From: Bacillus sp. 2205SS5-2
GTDB taxonomy: Bacteria; Bacillota; Bacilli; Bacillales; Bacillaceae_K
Reading direction: 5' to 3'
Assembly: GCF_037024155.1 (NCBI RefSeq)
Contig: NZ_JAYKTS010000015.1
Coordinates: forward strand, 41,773-105,772
Length of the DNA: 64,000 nt
Part shown: positions 26,158 through 34,860 of the stretch, piece by piece
Layout: every line of letters starts with the position of its first letter
Numbering within the stretch: position 1 is the first letter of the stretch
Position numbers and translations under genes: made by a program
Notes under the pieces: model-generated
The model's database searches: none
Told to the model about the DNA's origin: nothing
Seen by the model: only the letters and a program-made list of their open reading frames with translations

Positions 26158-28566
26158 CTAGTTTGCGACAATATTCACTAGTTTTCCAGGAACGGCAACC
26201 ACTTTTCGTACCGTTTTCCCATCAAGCTCTGCTTGAATTTCAGCAAGTGCTAGCTTCTCCATTTCTTCTTTTGTTGCGTCAGTAGCTAGCATTAGTTTCA
26301 TCCGTACTTTTCCGTTAATCTGAACCACAATTTCCACTTCATTATCGACTAATTTTTCTTCATTATACGTCGGCCAAGCGACATAAGAGATTGTCCCTTC
26401 ATGTCCGAATTTGGACCAAAGCTCTTCTGTCATATGCGGAGCGACTGGAGCAAGCATTTTCACAAATCCTTCCATATATTCCTTTGGAAGCATTTCTGCT
26501 TTATACGCATCATTGATGAAGACCATCATTTGTGAAATTGCGGTATTAAAACGCAAACCATCAAAGTCTTCTGTTACTTTTTTCACCGTTTGATGATACA
26601 CTTTTTCCAATTCAGTTGATTTATCTTCTTTTATTTTACTGCTTAGTGATCCATCTTCATTAACAAGCAAACGCCAGACACGATCAAGGAAGCGACGTGC
26701 CCCGTCAAGACCTGTTTCCGACCATGCAATCGAAGCTTCAAGCGGTCCCATAAACATTTCGTAAAGACGAAGAGTGTCCGCTCCGTGGCTTTCGACTATT
26801 TCATCGGGATTGACGACATTGCCTTTTGATTTACTCATTTTTTCATTGTTTTCACCTAGAATCATGCCTTGATTGAAGAGCTTTTGGAATGGCTCTTTCG
26901 TTGGAACCACACCAATATCATATAAGAATTTATGCCAAAAACGTGCGTAAAGCAGGTGAAGAACGGCATGTTCTGCTCCGCCTATATACATATCGACAGG
27001 TAGCCAGTTTTTCAATTTTTCTGGATCCGCTAGCTTCTCTTCGTTATGAGGATCAATATAACGAAGGTAATACCAGCAACTTCCTGCCCATTGTGGCATT
27101 GTATTCGTTTCACGACGTCCTTTTTTACCTGTTTCAGGATCGACAACACTGACCCACTCTTCGATATTTGCTAGTGGCGATTCCCCGGTGCCGGATGGTT
27201 TAATTTCGGTTGTTTTTGGGAGCACAAGTGGCAGGTCTTCTTCTTTCACGACCGTACTCGTGCCATCTTCCCAATGAATGACTGGAATCGGCTCGCCCCA
27301 GTAACGTTGACGGCTAAAGAGCCAATCTCGAAGGCGATACGTCACCTTTTTGGTCCCAATTCCTTTTTTTTCAAGCCAAGAAATAGCTTGTTTGATGGCC
27401 TCTTCTTTTCCCAAACCATTTAAGAAGTCTGAATTAATATGGTCCCCTTCACCCGTGTAAGCTTCTTTACTAATATCTCCACCTGAAACCACTTCTCGAA
27501 TCGGCAGATCAAATTTTTGGGCAAATTCATAGTCTCGCTCGTCGTGAGCAGGCACTGCCATAATCGCTCCTGATCCATAGCTCATTAGCACATAATCGGC
27601 GATCCAGATTGGCATTTTTTCTTCTGTTGCTGGATTTATCGCATAAGCACCTGTAAATACACCACTTTTATCTTTAGCCAAATCCGTACGTTCAAGATCG
27701 CTTTTTGCTTTTACACTATCCTTATAGGCTTCGACTGCTTCTTTTTGCTCAGTAATTGTGATGGAGTCTACAAATGGATGTTCTGGTGCCAATACTGCAT
27801 AGGTTGCACCAAAAATGGTATCTGGTCGTGTCGTAAAGACTGCGAAAGATTCATCATGATTAGCAATGCTAAAAGTCACTTCTCCGCCTTCTGAACGACC
27901 AATCCAGTTTCGCTGCATATCTTTGATGCTCTCTGGCCAATCAACTTCATTTAGGTCTTCTAAAAGTCGATCAGCATACGCGGTGATTCTTAGAATCCAT
28001 TGACGCATTGGACGACGTTCAACGGGGTGATCACCACGCTCACTTTTTCCGTCTTTAATTTCTTCATTTGCCAAAACGGTCCCAAGTGCCGGACACCAAT
28101 TCACAGGAATCTCATCGACATATGCCAGCCCTTTTTCATAAAGCTTTGTGAAAATCCATTGTGTCCATTTATAATAAGTTGGATCTGTTGTATTCACTTC
28201 ACGGTCCCAATCATAAGAAAATCCTAATTCTTTAATTTGACGGGTAAAGTTCTCTACATTTAATTTAGTGAATTCTGCTGGATCATTTCCTGTGTCAAGT
28301 GCGTATTGCTCAGCTGGAAGTCCAAACGCATCCCACCCCATTGGATGAAGAACATTATATCCTTGCATGCGTTTGACACGAGCCAAAATATCGGTAGCTG
28401 TAAAGCCTTCAGGATGCCCGACGTGTAGTCCTGCACCAGATGGATAGGGAAACATGTCTAGGGCATAAAAATTCGGCTTCCCTTCTTCTTCACCAGTTTT
28501 AAATGTTTGATTTTTCTCCCAATATTTTTGCCACTTTTTTTCGATTTCACCATGGTTAAAACTCAT
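26158..28566 (-). CDS. leuS: Leucyl-tRNA synthetase
   Basis: A class I aminoacyl-tRNA synthetase of 802 residues, the bacterial length. The HIGH-type motif is [13 protein letters not shown] near residue 48 and the KMSKS motif is [14 protein letters not shown] near 575. The CP1 editing domain includes [15 protein letters not shown] near 238 and the [10 protein letters not shown] block near 330, where the aspartate is used in editing. It attaches leucine to tRNA-Leu in the cytoplasm and deacylates mischarged norvaline or isoleucine. The gene is preceded by a T-box leader with a CTC specifier, so uncharged tRNA-Leu should switch transcription on. Confidence 0.98.
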   Translation of the reverse strand: MSFNHGEIEKKWQKYWEKNQTFKTGEEEGKPNFYALDMFPYPSGAGLHVGHPEGFTATDILARVKRMQGYNVLHPMGWDAFGLPAEQYALDTGNDPAEFTKLNVENFTRQIKELGFSYDWDREVNTTDPTYYKWTQWIFTKLYEKGLAYVDEIPVNWCPALGTVLANEEIKDGKSERGDHPVERRPMRQWILRITAYADRLLEDLNEVDWPESIKDMQRNWIGRSEGGEVTFSIANHDESFAVFTTRPDTIFGATYAVLAPEHPFVDSITITEQKEAVEAYKDSVKAKSDLERTDLAKDKSGVFTGAYAINPATEEKMPIWIADYVLMSYGSGAIMAVPAHDERDYEFAQKFDLPIREVVSGGDISKEAYTGEGDHINSDFLNGLGKEEAIKQAISWLEKKGIGTKKVTYRLRDWLFSRQRYWGEPIPVIHWEDGTSTVVKEEDLPLVLPKTTEIKPSGTGESPLANIEEWVSVVDPETGKKGRRETNTMPQWAGSCWYYLRYIDPHNEEKLADPEKLKNWLPVDMYIGGAEHAVLHLLYARFWHKFLYDIGVVPTKEPFQKLFNQGMILGENNEKMSKSKGNVVNPDEIVESHGADTLRLYEMFMGPLEASIAWSETGLDGARRFLDRVWRLLVNEDGSLSSKIKEDKSTELEKVYHQTVKKVTEDFDGLRFNTAISQMMVFINDAYKAEMLPKEYMEGFVKMLAPVAPHMTEELWSKFGHEGTISYVAWPTYNEEKLVDNEVEIVVQINGKVRMKLMLATDATKEEMEKLALAEIQAELDGKTVRKVVAVPGKLVNIVAN

Positions 28567-28705
28567 TATTTTTCCTCCTATTCTCGAATAAAAAAGTTGT
28601 TCATTAGCTCTTTTTTCCAGTGTAAAGAGTCGAAACGGAACGCAGGAAGGTCGATTTAAACCGCAGGATCAGAAAACTCCATCATAATAGAAGTACAAAA
28701 ACAAA

Positions 28706-28867
28706 GGCTATTTCCACAAGGGTTGTTGCTTTTCGTACCAATCTATAAACGATGATTTTGCTTTGTTTCGAGGTAGCTTTTCATCTATTTTTGATGGGAA
28801 TCAATAGAGAAGTAGGGGATTCCATCTATAATTTGACGAAACAGCCACAATGTATACGAAAAGAGCC
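28706..28867. repeat. MITE-like element between leuS T-box and leuS
   Basis: It runs from GGCTATTTCCACAAGG to CGAAAAGAGCC, with AAAACAAA exactly duplicated on both sides (28698-28705 and 28868-28875). It sits between the T-box terminator and the leuS start, so it is part of the leuS transcript leader. Confidence 0.9.
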
Positions 28868-28873
28868 AAAACA

Positions 28874-29105
28874 AAAAACTCCCGTCCCTTATACAAGGGA
28901 CGAGAGGTAAAGTCATTCTCCCGCGGTACCACCCAAATTAGTGCAAAAATGCACTCGGCTCACGAATCCGTAACGAGGACAAACGGTAAACACTACTTTA
29001 TTTCATGTTTACAACTCCAAGGCGAGTTCATGATCCTTTCGGTTGACTTGCACCATCCGTCAACTCTCTAATGCGAAAGTTCCTCATTACTGCTCCTTAT
29101 CAACG
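28874..29105 (-). promoter_or_regulatory. T-box leader of leuS, leucine specifier
   Basis: Read on the minus strand, the T-box sequence TGGGTGGTACCGCGGG is at 28920-28935. The specifier is CTC (complement of 29024-29026) within GAACTCGCC, which decodes leucine. Stem I elements (GAGGAACTTTCGC, GGATGG) lie upstream. The terminator pair CTCTCGTCCCTTG / AAGGGACGGGAG with T-run occupies about 28874-28910. Uncharged tRNA-Leu should stabilise the antiterminator. The leader is followed by a MITE insertion before leuS. Confidence 0.92.
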
Positions 29106-29358
29106 TTGAGCTATTGTTTGTTTCTTATTGTATGAGATTATGACTTCCGTTGCAAGTGTCATTCTCTTTTTTTTTGCTGGCTCTTGTTACAATTGAATGG
29201 AATCCTTAATGGAATCGACCATTTAGACAGTGAATCCTACCAGAAAAAGCTGAAAAAATGTTACAAACTCTCTCTTTTTAATTGTTTATATACAGCAGCG
29301 AAACAGAAACACTAACGGACACTTTTCATCTTTCAACATCATATAGATAAAGACTCGT

Positions 29359-30546
29359 TTAAACACGCGATAAGGTTAGACTTTCTTCCCTTTTTAAGAG
29401 TCGGTCATGAAAAGTGGTTAACACGATGGCCATCGCTAATAGTCCAATTAAAGCAAAGAATAATATCGACATTCCATAGAGGTCGACCATGACACCACCT
29501 AAAAGTGGACCGATCATTCTTCCACCTGTTGCTGTTGAGTTCACAATCCCTTGATAAAAGCCTTCTCTTCCTTTCGGTGCTAGCTGATTTGCTATTGTTG
29601 GTACAGCTGGCCACACCAGCATTTCACCTATAGTAATAATCACCATTGCTGCCACAAATCCTTTAAAGGCACTCGCGTTTCCAGCCACCACAAAGGACAC
29701 TATGAAGATTGATATACCTAAAATAATTTGTCCCTTTAAATTTTGATCGAACTTCTTTATCAGTGGGCGAATAAGCGGTTGGCCAAACACGATCAGCGTC
29801 CCATTTATTGTCCAAAGTAAACTATATTGTTTCAGGGAAATGTTAATATCCTGTGTATAAGTGGCAATAGTCGTTTGCCACTGAACATAACCGACCCAGC
29901 ATAATAAATAGGCCCCACAGACTAAGATTAACGCAGTAAATTTTGCTTTATTGATTACTTTTTTCTTTTCTTTCAGGACATTTGTTTGTTGAGAAGCCCC
30001 GACACCTATGTTCCGGTAGCCAAAGAAAGCAATACTGAAAAATAAAACATACATCCCTAAATTAGCCAAAAAGATATAATCAAAGGAATAACCTGCTACA
30101 AATCCGCCTAGGGCAGCTCCTATAGCAACTCCGGCATTTTGAGCGACATATATTGCATTAAAGGCTTTTCGACCACCTTCCTTCCAAACTGATCCTGCCA
30201 TCGCATAAATAGATGGAAAGACAATTCCTGAGCCAAATCCTATCCACATTAAAAAGAAAACATAATATGGCCATTCATGCCAGAAATTAAGTCCCACTAA
30301 GGAAATTAACGTAATTCCGATTCCAGTCATGATGGATCGAAAACCACCGATTTTATCAAATAAACTCCCACCTATTAAATTACCTAGCACACTTGCACCA
30401 GCATTCATCATAAGTACCAAGCCAGCCATTGCTAGGGATTTCCCTAAATAGTCGTGGATATAAATTGTATTCAAAGGCCATAAAAAAGAGGCCCCCGTGA
30501 CATTAACCATCATTCCCATCACAAGTAGCCATAATGCTCTCGGCAT
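29359..30546 (-). CDS. yttB: MFS transporter YttB
   Basis: A 395-residue, 12-segment major facilitator permease. The loop between helices 2 and 3 reads GGSLFDKIGGFR, the MFS motif A region, and the middle loop is charged (ASQQTNVLKEKKKVINKAK). The position between leuS and ytzC fits yttB, an uncharacterised exporter-like MFS protein; the substrate is unknown and multidrug-type export is only a guess. The ATG has a GGGCGGGG-type purine-rich site upstream. No partner gene is adjacent. Confidence 0.8.
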   Translation of the reverse strand: MPRALWLLVMGMMVNVTGASFLWPLNTIYIHDYLGKSLAMAGLVLMMNAGASVLGNLIGGSLFDKIGGFRSIMTGIGITLISLVGLNFWHEWPYYVFFLMWIGFGSGIVFPSIYAMAGSVWKEGGRKAFNAIYVAQNAGVAIGAALGGFVAGYSFDYIFLANLGMYVLFFSIAFFGYRNIGVGASQQTNVLKEKKKVINKAKFTALILVCGAYLLCWVGYVQWQTTIATYTQDINISLKQYSLLWTINGTLIVFGQPLIRPLIKKFDQNLKGQIILGISIFIVSFVVAGNASAFKGFVAAMVIITIGEMLVWPAVPTIANQLAPKGREGFYQGIVNSTATGGRMIGPLLGGVMVDLYGMSILFFALIGLLAMAIVLTTFHDRLLKREESLTLSRV

Positions 30547-30619
30547 AAAAAGAACCCCGCCCTTCTGTATTTTATTTCGATAACAGAAGTATTTTAAAGT
30601 GTTTTGGAGGGATATGCAA

Positions 30620-30654
30620 CAAAAAAGTAGAGAGCAGGAATTCCCTGCTCTCCT
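30620..30654 (-). terminator. Terminator of the small gene at 30655
   Basis: AGAGCAGGAA / TTCCCTGCTCT stem, and on the minus strand ACTTTTTTGTTG follows. It abuts the stop codon of the gene at 30655-30831. Confidence 0.8.
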
Positions 30655-30831
30655 CTAATCTGATTTTTCACAATGTTGTTTGGATATAACAGCTTGACTC
30701 TGTTTCTTTTCGTACTTTTGCTTGGAAGCTTTTACCGGATTATACTCGGCACCGAATTCTGTTTCTAAATTCCGACTGGTATCTCGTGTTTTCTGTTCTG
30801 GGTTATTTTGCTTCGATCGGGGTTGTACCAT
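30655..30831 (-). CDS. Small hydrophilic protein, possibly gamma-SASP-like
   Basis: A 58-residue protein rich in lysine, glutamine and asparagine: MVQPRSKQNNPEQKTRDT, then NLETEFGAEYNPVKASKQKY. The segment ETEFGAEYN recalls the EFG/EFASET blocks of gamma-type SASPs, but it lacks their repeats, so the assignment is tentative. The ATG is preceded by AGGAGGAG with 7-base spacing, which strongly supports translation. It is followed by a terminator. It lies between yttB and ytzC on the same strand. Confidence 0.55.
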   Translation of the reverse strand: MVQPRSKQNNPEQKTRDTSRNLETEFGAEYNPVKASKQKYEKKQSQAVISKQHCEKSD

Positions 30832-30844
30832 CTTACTCCTCCTT

Positions 30845-31114
30845 CTAGTGATCGTGATTTAATAAGATCATTTCATTTTGTAGTTGTTGTACCTGAAGAC
30901 GCATCCGATGCAATTGCTCTTGTTGTTGATGGTTCGCACTAGCGTTAATCCTTTCTAACTCAATCGATGCACTCTCCAATCCTTGAAGCGCATGGCTGTA
31001 TTCCTCATCATGATAATGGGCTTGTTTTGCACCAGTTGTGTATTGCTCTTGAGCACACCGAATGGCATCTGCACATTGATGCAAACAAGCCTCAACCGAT
31101 TCTCTTGTTGCCAT
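30845..31114 (-). CDS. ytzC: YtzC-like protein (DUF2524)
   Basis: The start MATRESVEACLHQC is chosen since GGGAGG lies 6 bases before this ATG; a second ATG two codons earlier overlaps it. The 89-residue protein is almost entirely helical, with a conserved N-terminal cysteine pair (CLHQC) and a C-terminal coiled-coil-like segment (QQEQLHRMRLQVQQLQNEM). It corresponds to DUF2524/YtzC, found next to ytqA. Function unknown. It is only 13 bases from the next small gene on the strand, probably co-transcribed. Confidence 0.75.
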   Translation of the reverse strand: MATRESVEACLHQCADAIRCAQEQYTTGAKQAHYHDEEYSHALQGLESASIELERINASANHQQQEQLHRMRLQVQQLQNEMILLNHDH

Positions 31115-31166
31115 AGTCATCCTCCCTTTCCTCGCTAGAATACAAAAGCACTAGCTCACATCTCAA

Positions 31167-31240
31167 CATTAGTGAAATAAATTTTCACTAATGATGTTTC
31201 ACTAATAGTGTAACCACTAGTCTTCGCTTCATTAGTGGTA
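31167..31240. repeat. Repeated ATTAGTG inverted motifs between ytzC and ytqA
   Basis: CATTAGTGAAA / TTTCACTAATG is a perfect 11-bp inverted repeat (31167-31193). Two further half-sites follow: TTTCACTAATAG at about 31197 and CATTAGTGG at about 31230. The arrangement could be an operator array or nested hairpins; no factor is identified. Confidence 0.5.
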
Positions 31241-31385
31241 AAAGTCGGTTATTCATCATCAAGATTGGCTCAAATTTGTCCTTCGTGGTAAAATTCCACA
31301 TATGTGTAGGCTATTCTGACAAATATTATTACTTTTCATAGCAGGAAAAACATTGTTAAAAAGGGGTATTTAAGTAATTTATTTG

Positions 31386-31470
31386 CGTGTTTTCAGATGG
31401 ATCATTGGAAAAACGGAAGATGAAATTGGCTATTATGTTCAATCGAAACAAGAGATATGAAGAGAGCCTT
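31386..31470. other. Remnant of a MITE-like right end upstream of ytqA
   Basis: TCAATCGAAACAAGAGATATGAAGAGAGCC near 31439-31468 recalls the right end of the dispersed element; the left part is missing. The surrounding 31241-31567 holds no gene. Confidence 0.35.
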
Positions 31471-31576
31471 TAATAAATATGAAAAAAAGATACAAGGATG
31501 AATGTTTTATCAACTTCAATTTAGATTACGTTTTTAATAGGAATTAATGTAAAAAATTGTAAAGGAAGTGGCTGGT

Positions 31577-32542
31577 TTGCATCAGACAAACCCATTTATT
31601 TACGCTACAGATGACAAACGATATCATACATGGAATTATCATTTACGGAATGAGTTTGGGCATAAGGTGTTTAAAATCGCTTTAGATGGAGGCTTTGATT
31701 GTCCCAACCGTGATGGCACAGTCGCCCACGGCGGATGCACTTTTTGTTCAGCAGCAGGCTCAGGAGACTTCGCGGGAGATCGTGTCGATCCCCTTTCCGT
31801 TCAATTTAACGACATCAGAAGCAAAATGCTCAGCAAGTGGAAAGACGGAAAGTGTATCGCTTATTTTCAGGCGTACACAAATACCCACGCCCCTGTAGAC
31901 GTACTCCGTGAAAAATTTGAAGAGGTTTTACAACAGGAGGATGTCGTAGGTTTATCCATCGCCACCCGTCCAGATTGTTTACCTGACGATGTTGTGGATT
32001 ATTTGGCGGAATTAAACCAACGTACGTATTTATGGGTCGAATTAGGCTTACAAACTGTTCATGAACGAACCGCTCTTCTCATTAATCGTGCTCATGATTT
32101 AGATTGCTACATCGAAGGCGTGAACAAACTTCGTAAACATGGCATTCGAATTTGCTCTCATATTATTAATGGACTTCCTTTAGAGAGTCCTGAAATGATG
32201 ATGGAAAGTGCAAAAATCGTAGCCAACCTTGATGTTCAAGGAATAAAGATTCATTTGCTACATCTCTTAAAAGGAACACCGATGGTCAAACAATATGAAA
32301 AAGGACTGCTTGAATTCCTTACATTTGAAAACTATGTAAGCTTAGTCTGTGATCAACTAGAAATTCTTCCTCCCGAAATGATTGTGCACCGAATAACGGG
32401 GGATGGCCCGATTGACTTAATGGTGGGGCCGATGTGGAGTCTCAATAAATGGGAGGTCCTCAACTCGATCGACGCTGAACTAAAACGAAGAGATAGTTGG
32501 CAAGGGAAATTTTATACGCCCGTTGAGGTGACTATCAAATGA
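31577..32542 (+). CDS. mnmL: Radical SAM protein YtqA (MnmL)
   Basis: A TIGR01212-type radical SAM protein of about 321 residues. The iron-sulfur cluster cysteines lie in FDCPNRDGTVAHGGCTFC (C, then C-x2-C) near residue 38. YtqA, now called MnmL, acts with YtqB in building the mnm5 group on wobble uridine of certain tRNAs in B. subtilis. The start is TTG 10 bases after AAAGGA; a GTG three codons upstream overlaps that site. Its stop overlaps the ytqB ATG (ATGA), so the two are translationally coupled, consistent with a joint pathway. Confidence 0.85.
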   Translation: MHQTNPFIYATDDKRYHTWNYHLRNEFGHKVFKIALDGGFDCPNRDGTVAHGGCTFCSAAGSGDFAGDRVDPLSVQFNDIRSKMLSKWKDGKCIAYFQAYTNTHAPVDVLREKFEEVLQQEDVVGLSIATRPDCLPDDVVDYLAELNQRTYLWVELGLQTVHERTALLINRAHDLDCYIEGVNKLRKHGIRICSHIINGLPLESPEMMMESAKIVANLDVQGIKIHLLHLLKGTPMVKQYEKGLLEFLTFENYVSLVCDQLEILPPEMIVHRITGDGPIDLMVGPMWSLNKWEVLNSIDAELKRRDSWQGKFYTPVEVTIK

Positions 32543-33114
32543 AACTAGAAAGAATCCTTCCTTTCGGGCACAACTTACTCGAAAAAGCGGCTGGAAACGG
32601 TGATGTAGTCATAGATGCCACGATGGGCAATGGCCATGATACATTATTTTTGGCAAAACTGGTAGGGATTGAGGGACGGGTTTATAGTTTTGATATTCAA
32701 GAACAAGCACTGCTGAAAACCAAAGCCTTACTAGAAACAAATGCCCTCTCCCACCACGTTACATTATTCAGAACGGGACATGAAAATATAAAAACCATGA
32801 TACCAGAAACGGTTGCAGGAAAAGTACGAGCAGCAATCTTTAACCTAGGGTACCTTCCAGGCGGAGACAAAAATGTTGTCACCGGCGAAAAGACCACCAT
32901 AGCAGCGATTGAAGCCTTGCTTGATCTATTAGCACCTGAGGGAATCATTGTTCTGGTCATTTATCACGGTCATGATGAAGGAAAAATAGAACGAGATGCC
33001 CTTTTAGCTTATACCCAAAACATTGATCAACAGAAAGCATATGTGCTTCAATACCAATTTACAAATGTTCAAAACTCCCCGCCATTTATTATTGCGATTG
33101 AAAAAAGAAAATAA
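32539..33114 (+). CDS. mnmM: tRNA methyltransferase YtqB (MnmM)
   Basis: A 191-residue class I SAM methyltransferase. The SAM-binding motif VIDATMGNGHDTLFLAKLVG lies near residue 24, and FNLGYLPGGDKNV near 107 is the catalytic-region signature of the YtqB family. MnmM methylates nm5s2U to mnm5s2U at tRNA wobble position 34. It overlaps the upstream mnmL stop codon by 4 bases, and the pair forms a two-gene operon. The gene ends 62 bases before a MITE-hairpin composite element. Confidence 0.87.
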   Translation: MKLERILPFGHNLLEKAAGNGDVVIDATMGNGHDTLFLAKLVGIEGRVYSFDIQEQALLKTKALLETNALSHHVTLFRTGHENIKTMIPETVAGKVRAAIFNLGYLPGGDKNVVTGEKTTIAAIEALLDLLAPEGIIVLVIYHGHDEGKIERDALLAYTQNIDQQKAYVLQYQFTNVQNSPPFIIAIEKRK

Positions 33115-33176
33115 TTTAAACAAGAAAAGGGGAATGGGTCTGAAGAAAACCATATTTCCCTTTATCTTTTTCAAAA

Positions 33177-33423
33177 GGTTGTTCGCAAAGTTTGTGACTT
33201 TTCGTATCAGGTTATCATTTACGAAAAGCGGAAGTGGCTGACCAGGGACGGCAGGCATCTGGCAGAACACGCAGTGAAGCCTGCTTCACGTAGTGGGCTG
33301 ACATTTGACCTGAGTCCCTAGCCACTGCAGCTAGATCCGTCTATTTTTCATAAAAATCAACAGTGAAATGGAGAATTTAGTCAAAAATTAGATGAAATAA
33401 CCACAATGTATACGAAAAGAGCC
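33177..33423. repeat. MITE-like element carrying a hairpin repeat
   Basis: The left end GGTTGTTCGCAAAGTTTG and right end ACGAAAAGAGCC belong to the MITE family. The middle (33228-33335) is a complete GTGGCT-type hairpin repeat, joined at AGCTAGATCCGTCTATTTTTC. So the element is a composite of two repeat types. Confidence 0.85.
33228..33335. repeat. Hairpin repeat inside the composite element
   Basis: Starts GCGGAAGTGGCTGACC and ends AGCCACTGCAGCTAGA, almost identical to the unit at 24931. Confidence 0.85.
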
Positions 33424-33459
33424 AAATAGAAAAATCATGTAAGGGTCTCTTCAATTAAT

Positions 33460-34461
33460 TTACAACAATTCCTTTGCTAGTAACTCAAAAGAAGTTAATT
33501 TATCTTGAAAGTCGTGTGTAATGGTCACAACCATTACTTCATCTGTTTCATACTCTGTTGCGATCCTAAGGAGTTGTTGTTTGACTTTTTGTGGTCCACC
33601 TACCACCATCCGCTTACGATTTTCTTCCATTCTCATGCGTTCGTATGGGGAGTAGACATAAGCCACTGCATGTTCAGGGGATGGTGTTCCTTTTGAAACC
33701 ATTCCTTGTTCAATCATTAAAATAGATAAATCCAAACTCGAAGCGACTCTCTCAGCCTCTTCATCGGTTTCTGCACAAATAACAAAAACCGCAACCATTC
33801 CTTTGGGTTCCTTTAGTCTTTCACTTGGTTGGAAACTTGTTTGATAATGGCGCATAAATTGAGGGCCGCCCTCCCCGTTGATAAACTGAGCAAATGTATA
33901 AGGTAATCCTTTTTCAGCTGCCAGCATCGCACTTGAAGGACTTGATCCTAACAGCCAAAGCTCAGGTGACGTTGGAATGATAGGGGTGGCTTTTAATCCA
34001 TAATAAGGATGATCCTTAGGTAAAGAATCGGTCAAGTAATACTGTAATTCTTTAATTTGATTTGGGAATTCTCTTATGTCACTACGGCCTCCATTATTTA
34101 ACGCCAAGGTGGCTCGTGGCATTCCACCAGGTGCTCTCCCTAAGCCCAGGTCAATTCGACCCGGATTCAATCCCTCTAACACTTTAAAGTTTTCAGCTAC
34201 TTTATATGCGCTATAATGTGGAAGCATCACACCGCCTGAACCTACTTTAATCCGATATGTTTTAGCCGCCAGATGAGCAATTAACACTTCTGGCGATGAA
34301 CCACCTAATGTCGTCGTATCATGATGTTCTGACACCCAAAACCGTTGATATCCTAGCTTTTCCACATGCTGAATTAACTCTTCCGTTTGTTTTAAAGCCT
34401 CTGTAGCGGTAAGTCCTTCCGCAATCGGCGTTTGATCTAGAACACTTAATTTTAATTCCAT
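33460..34461 (-). CDS. LLM-class (luciferase-like) flavin monooxygenase
   Basis: A 333-residue member of the bacterial luciferase-like fold, close to the MsnO8/YceB subgroup. The opening LSVLDQTPIAEGLTATEALK and RFWVSEHHDTTTLGGSSPEV near residue 38 are typical of that subgroup. GSGGVMLPHYSAYKVAENF near 74 and LGLGRAPGG near 106 are conserved flavin-site blocks. The reaction is an FMN-dependent oxidation of unknown substrate. It is monocistronic; it is not part of the conserved B. subtilis order here, so it may be accessory. Confidence 0.8.
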   Translation of the reverse strand: MELKLSVLDQTPIAEGLTATEALKQTEELIQHVEKLGYQRFWVSEHHDTTTLGGSSPEVLIAHLAAKTYRIKVGSGGVMLPHYSAYKVAENFKVLEGLNPGRIDLGLGRAPGGMPRATLALNNGGRSDIREFPNQIKELQYYLTDSLPKDHPYYGLKATPIIPTSPELWLLGSSPSSAMLAAEKGLPYTFAQFINGEGGPQFMRHYQTSFQPSERLKEPKGMVAVFVICAETDEEAERVASSLDLSILMIEQGMVSKGTPSPEHAVAYVYSPYERMRMEENRKRMVVGGPQKVKQQLLRIATEYETDEVMVVTITHDFQDKLTSFELLAKELL

Positions 34462-34575
34462 AAGGAAACAACTCCTTTAATTTCTGTGTCCCTTATTATA
34501 GGCAAATCTACGCTAATTACATAATCATTTGCTTTTAAGGATCAGGTAACATTTGTTTAAATAGCGATTAATCAC

Positions 34576-34737
34576 GGCTCTTTTCGAATACATTGTTGCT
34601 TTTTCATCTAATTTTTGATTAAACTTTCCATTTCACTATTGTATTCCATCAAAAATAGACAAAATGATGTCCGAAACAAAGCTATATATCAGATAATGAA
34701 CTGAGCTGAATAGCGACAAACTTTGAGAAAAACAGTC
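34576..34737. repeat. MITE-like element, A-type subfamily
   Basis: GGCTCTTTTCGAATACATTG to GAGAAAAACAGTCT, with the A-type interior. No exact target duplication is seen, and the right end has diverged. It lies between the LLM gene and the InhA terminator. Confidence 0.75.
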
Positions 34738-34829
34738 TGAATTAAAGATCAAGCATACTACAGAACTTTTTATTATTGCAGTTGGTGAGATTTCAAAGGT
34801 TCCTTCGAAATTGGCTATAAAAAACAAAA

Positions 34830-34856
34830 AACAACCGCTCGAAAGCGGTTGTTTCT
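34830..34856 (-). terminator. Terminator of the InhA-like gene
   Basis: ACAACCGCT / AGCGGTTGT stem with a 4-base loop and minus-strand TTTTTTG. It abuts the stop codon. Confidence 0.85.
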
Positions 34857-34860
34857 TATT

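Noticed and set aside
28868..29105. Antisense 73-codon frame over the T-box
   Set aside because: The region is explained by the T-box leader on the other strand; there is no ribosome site.
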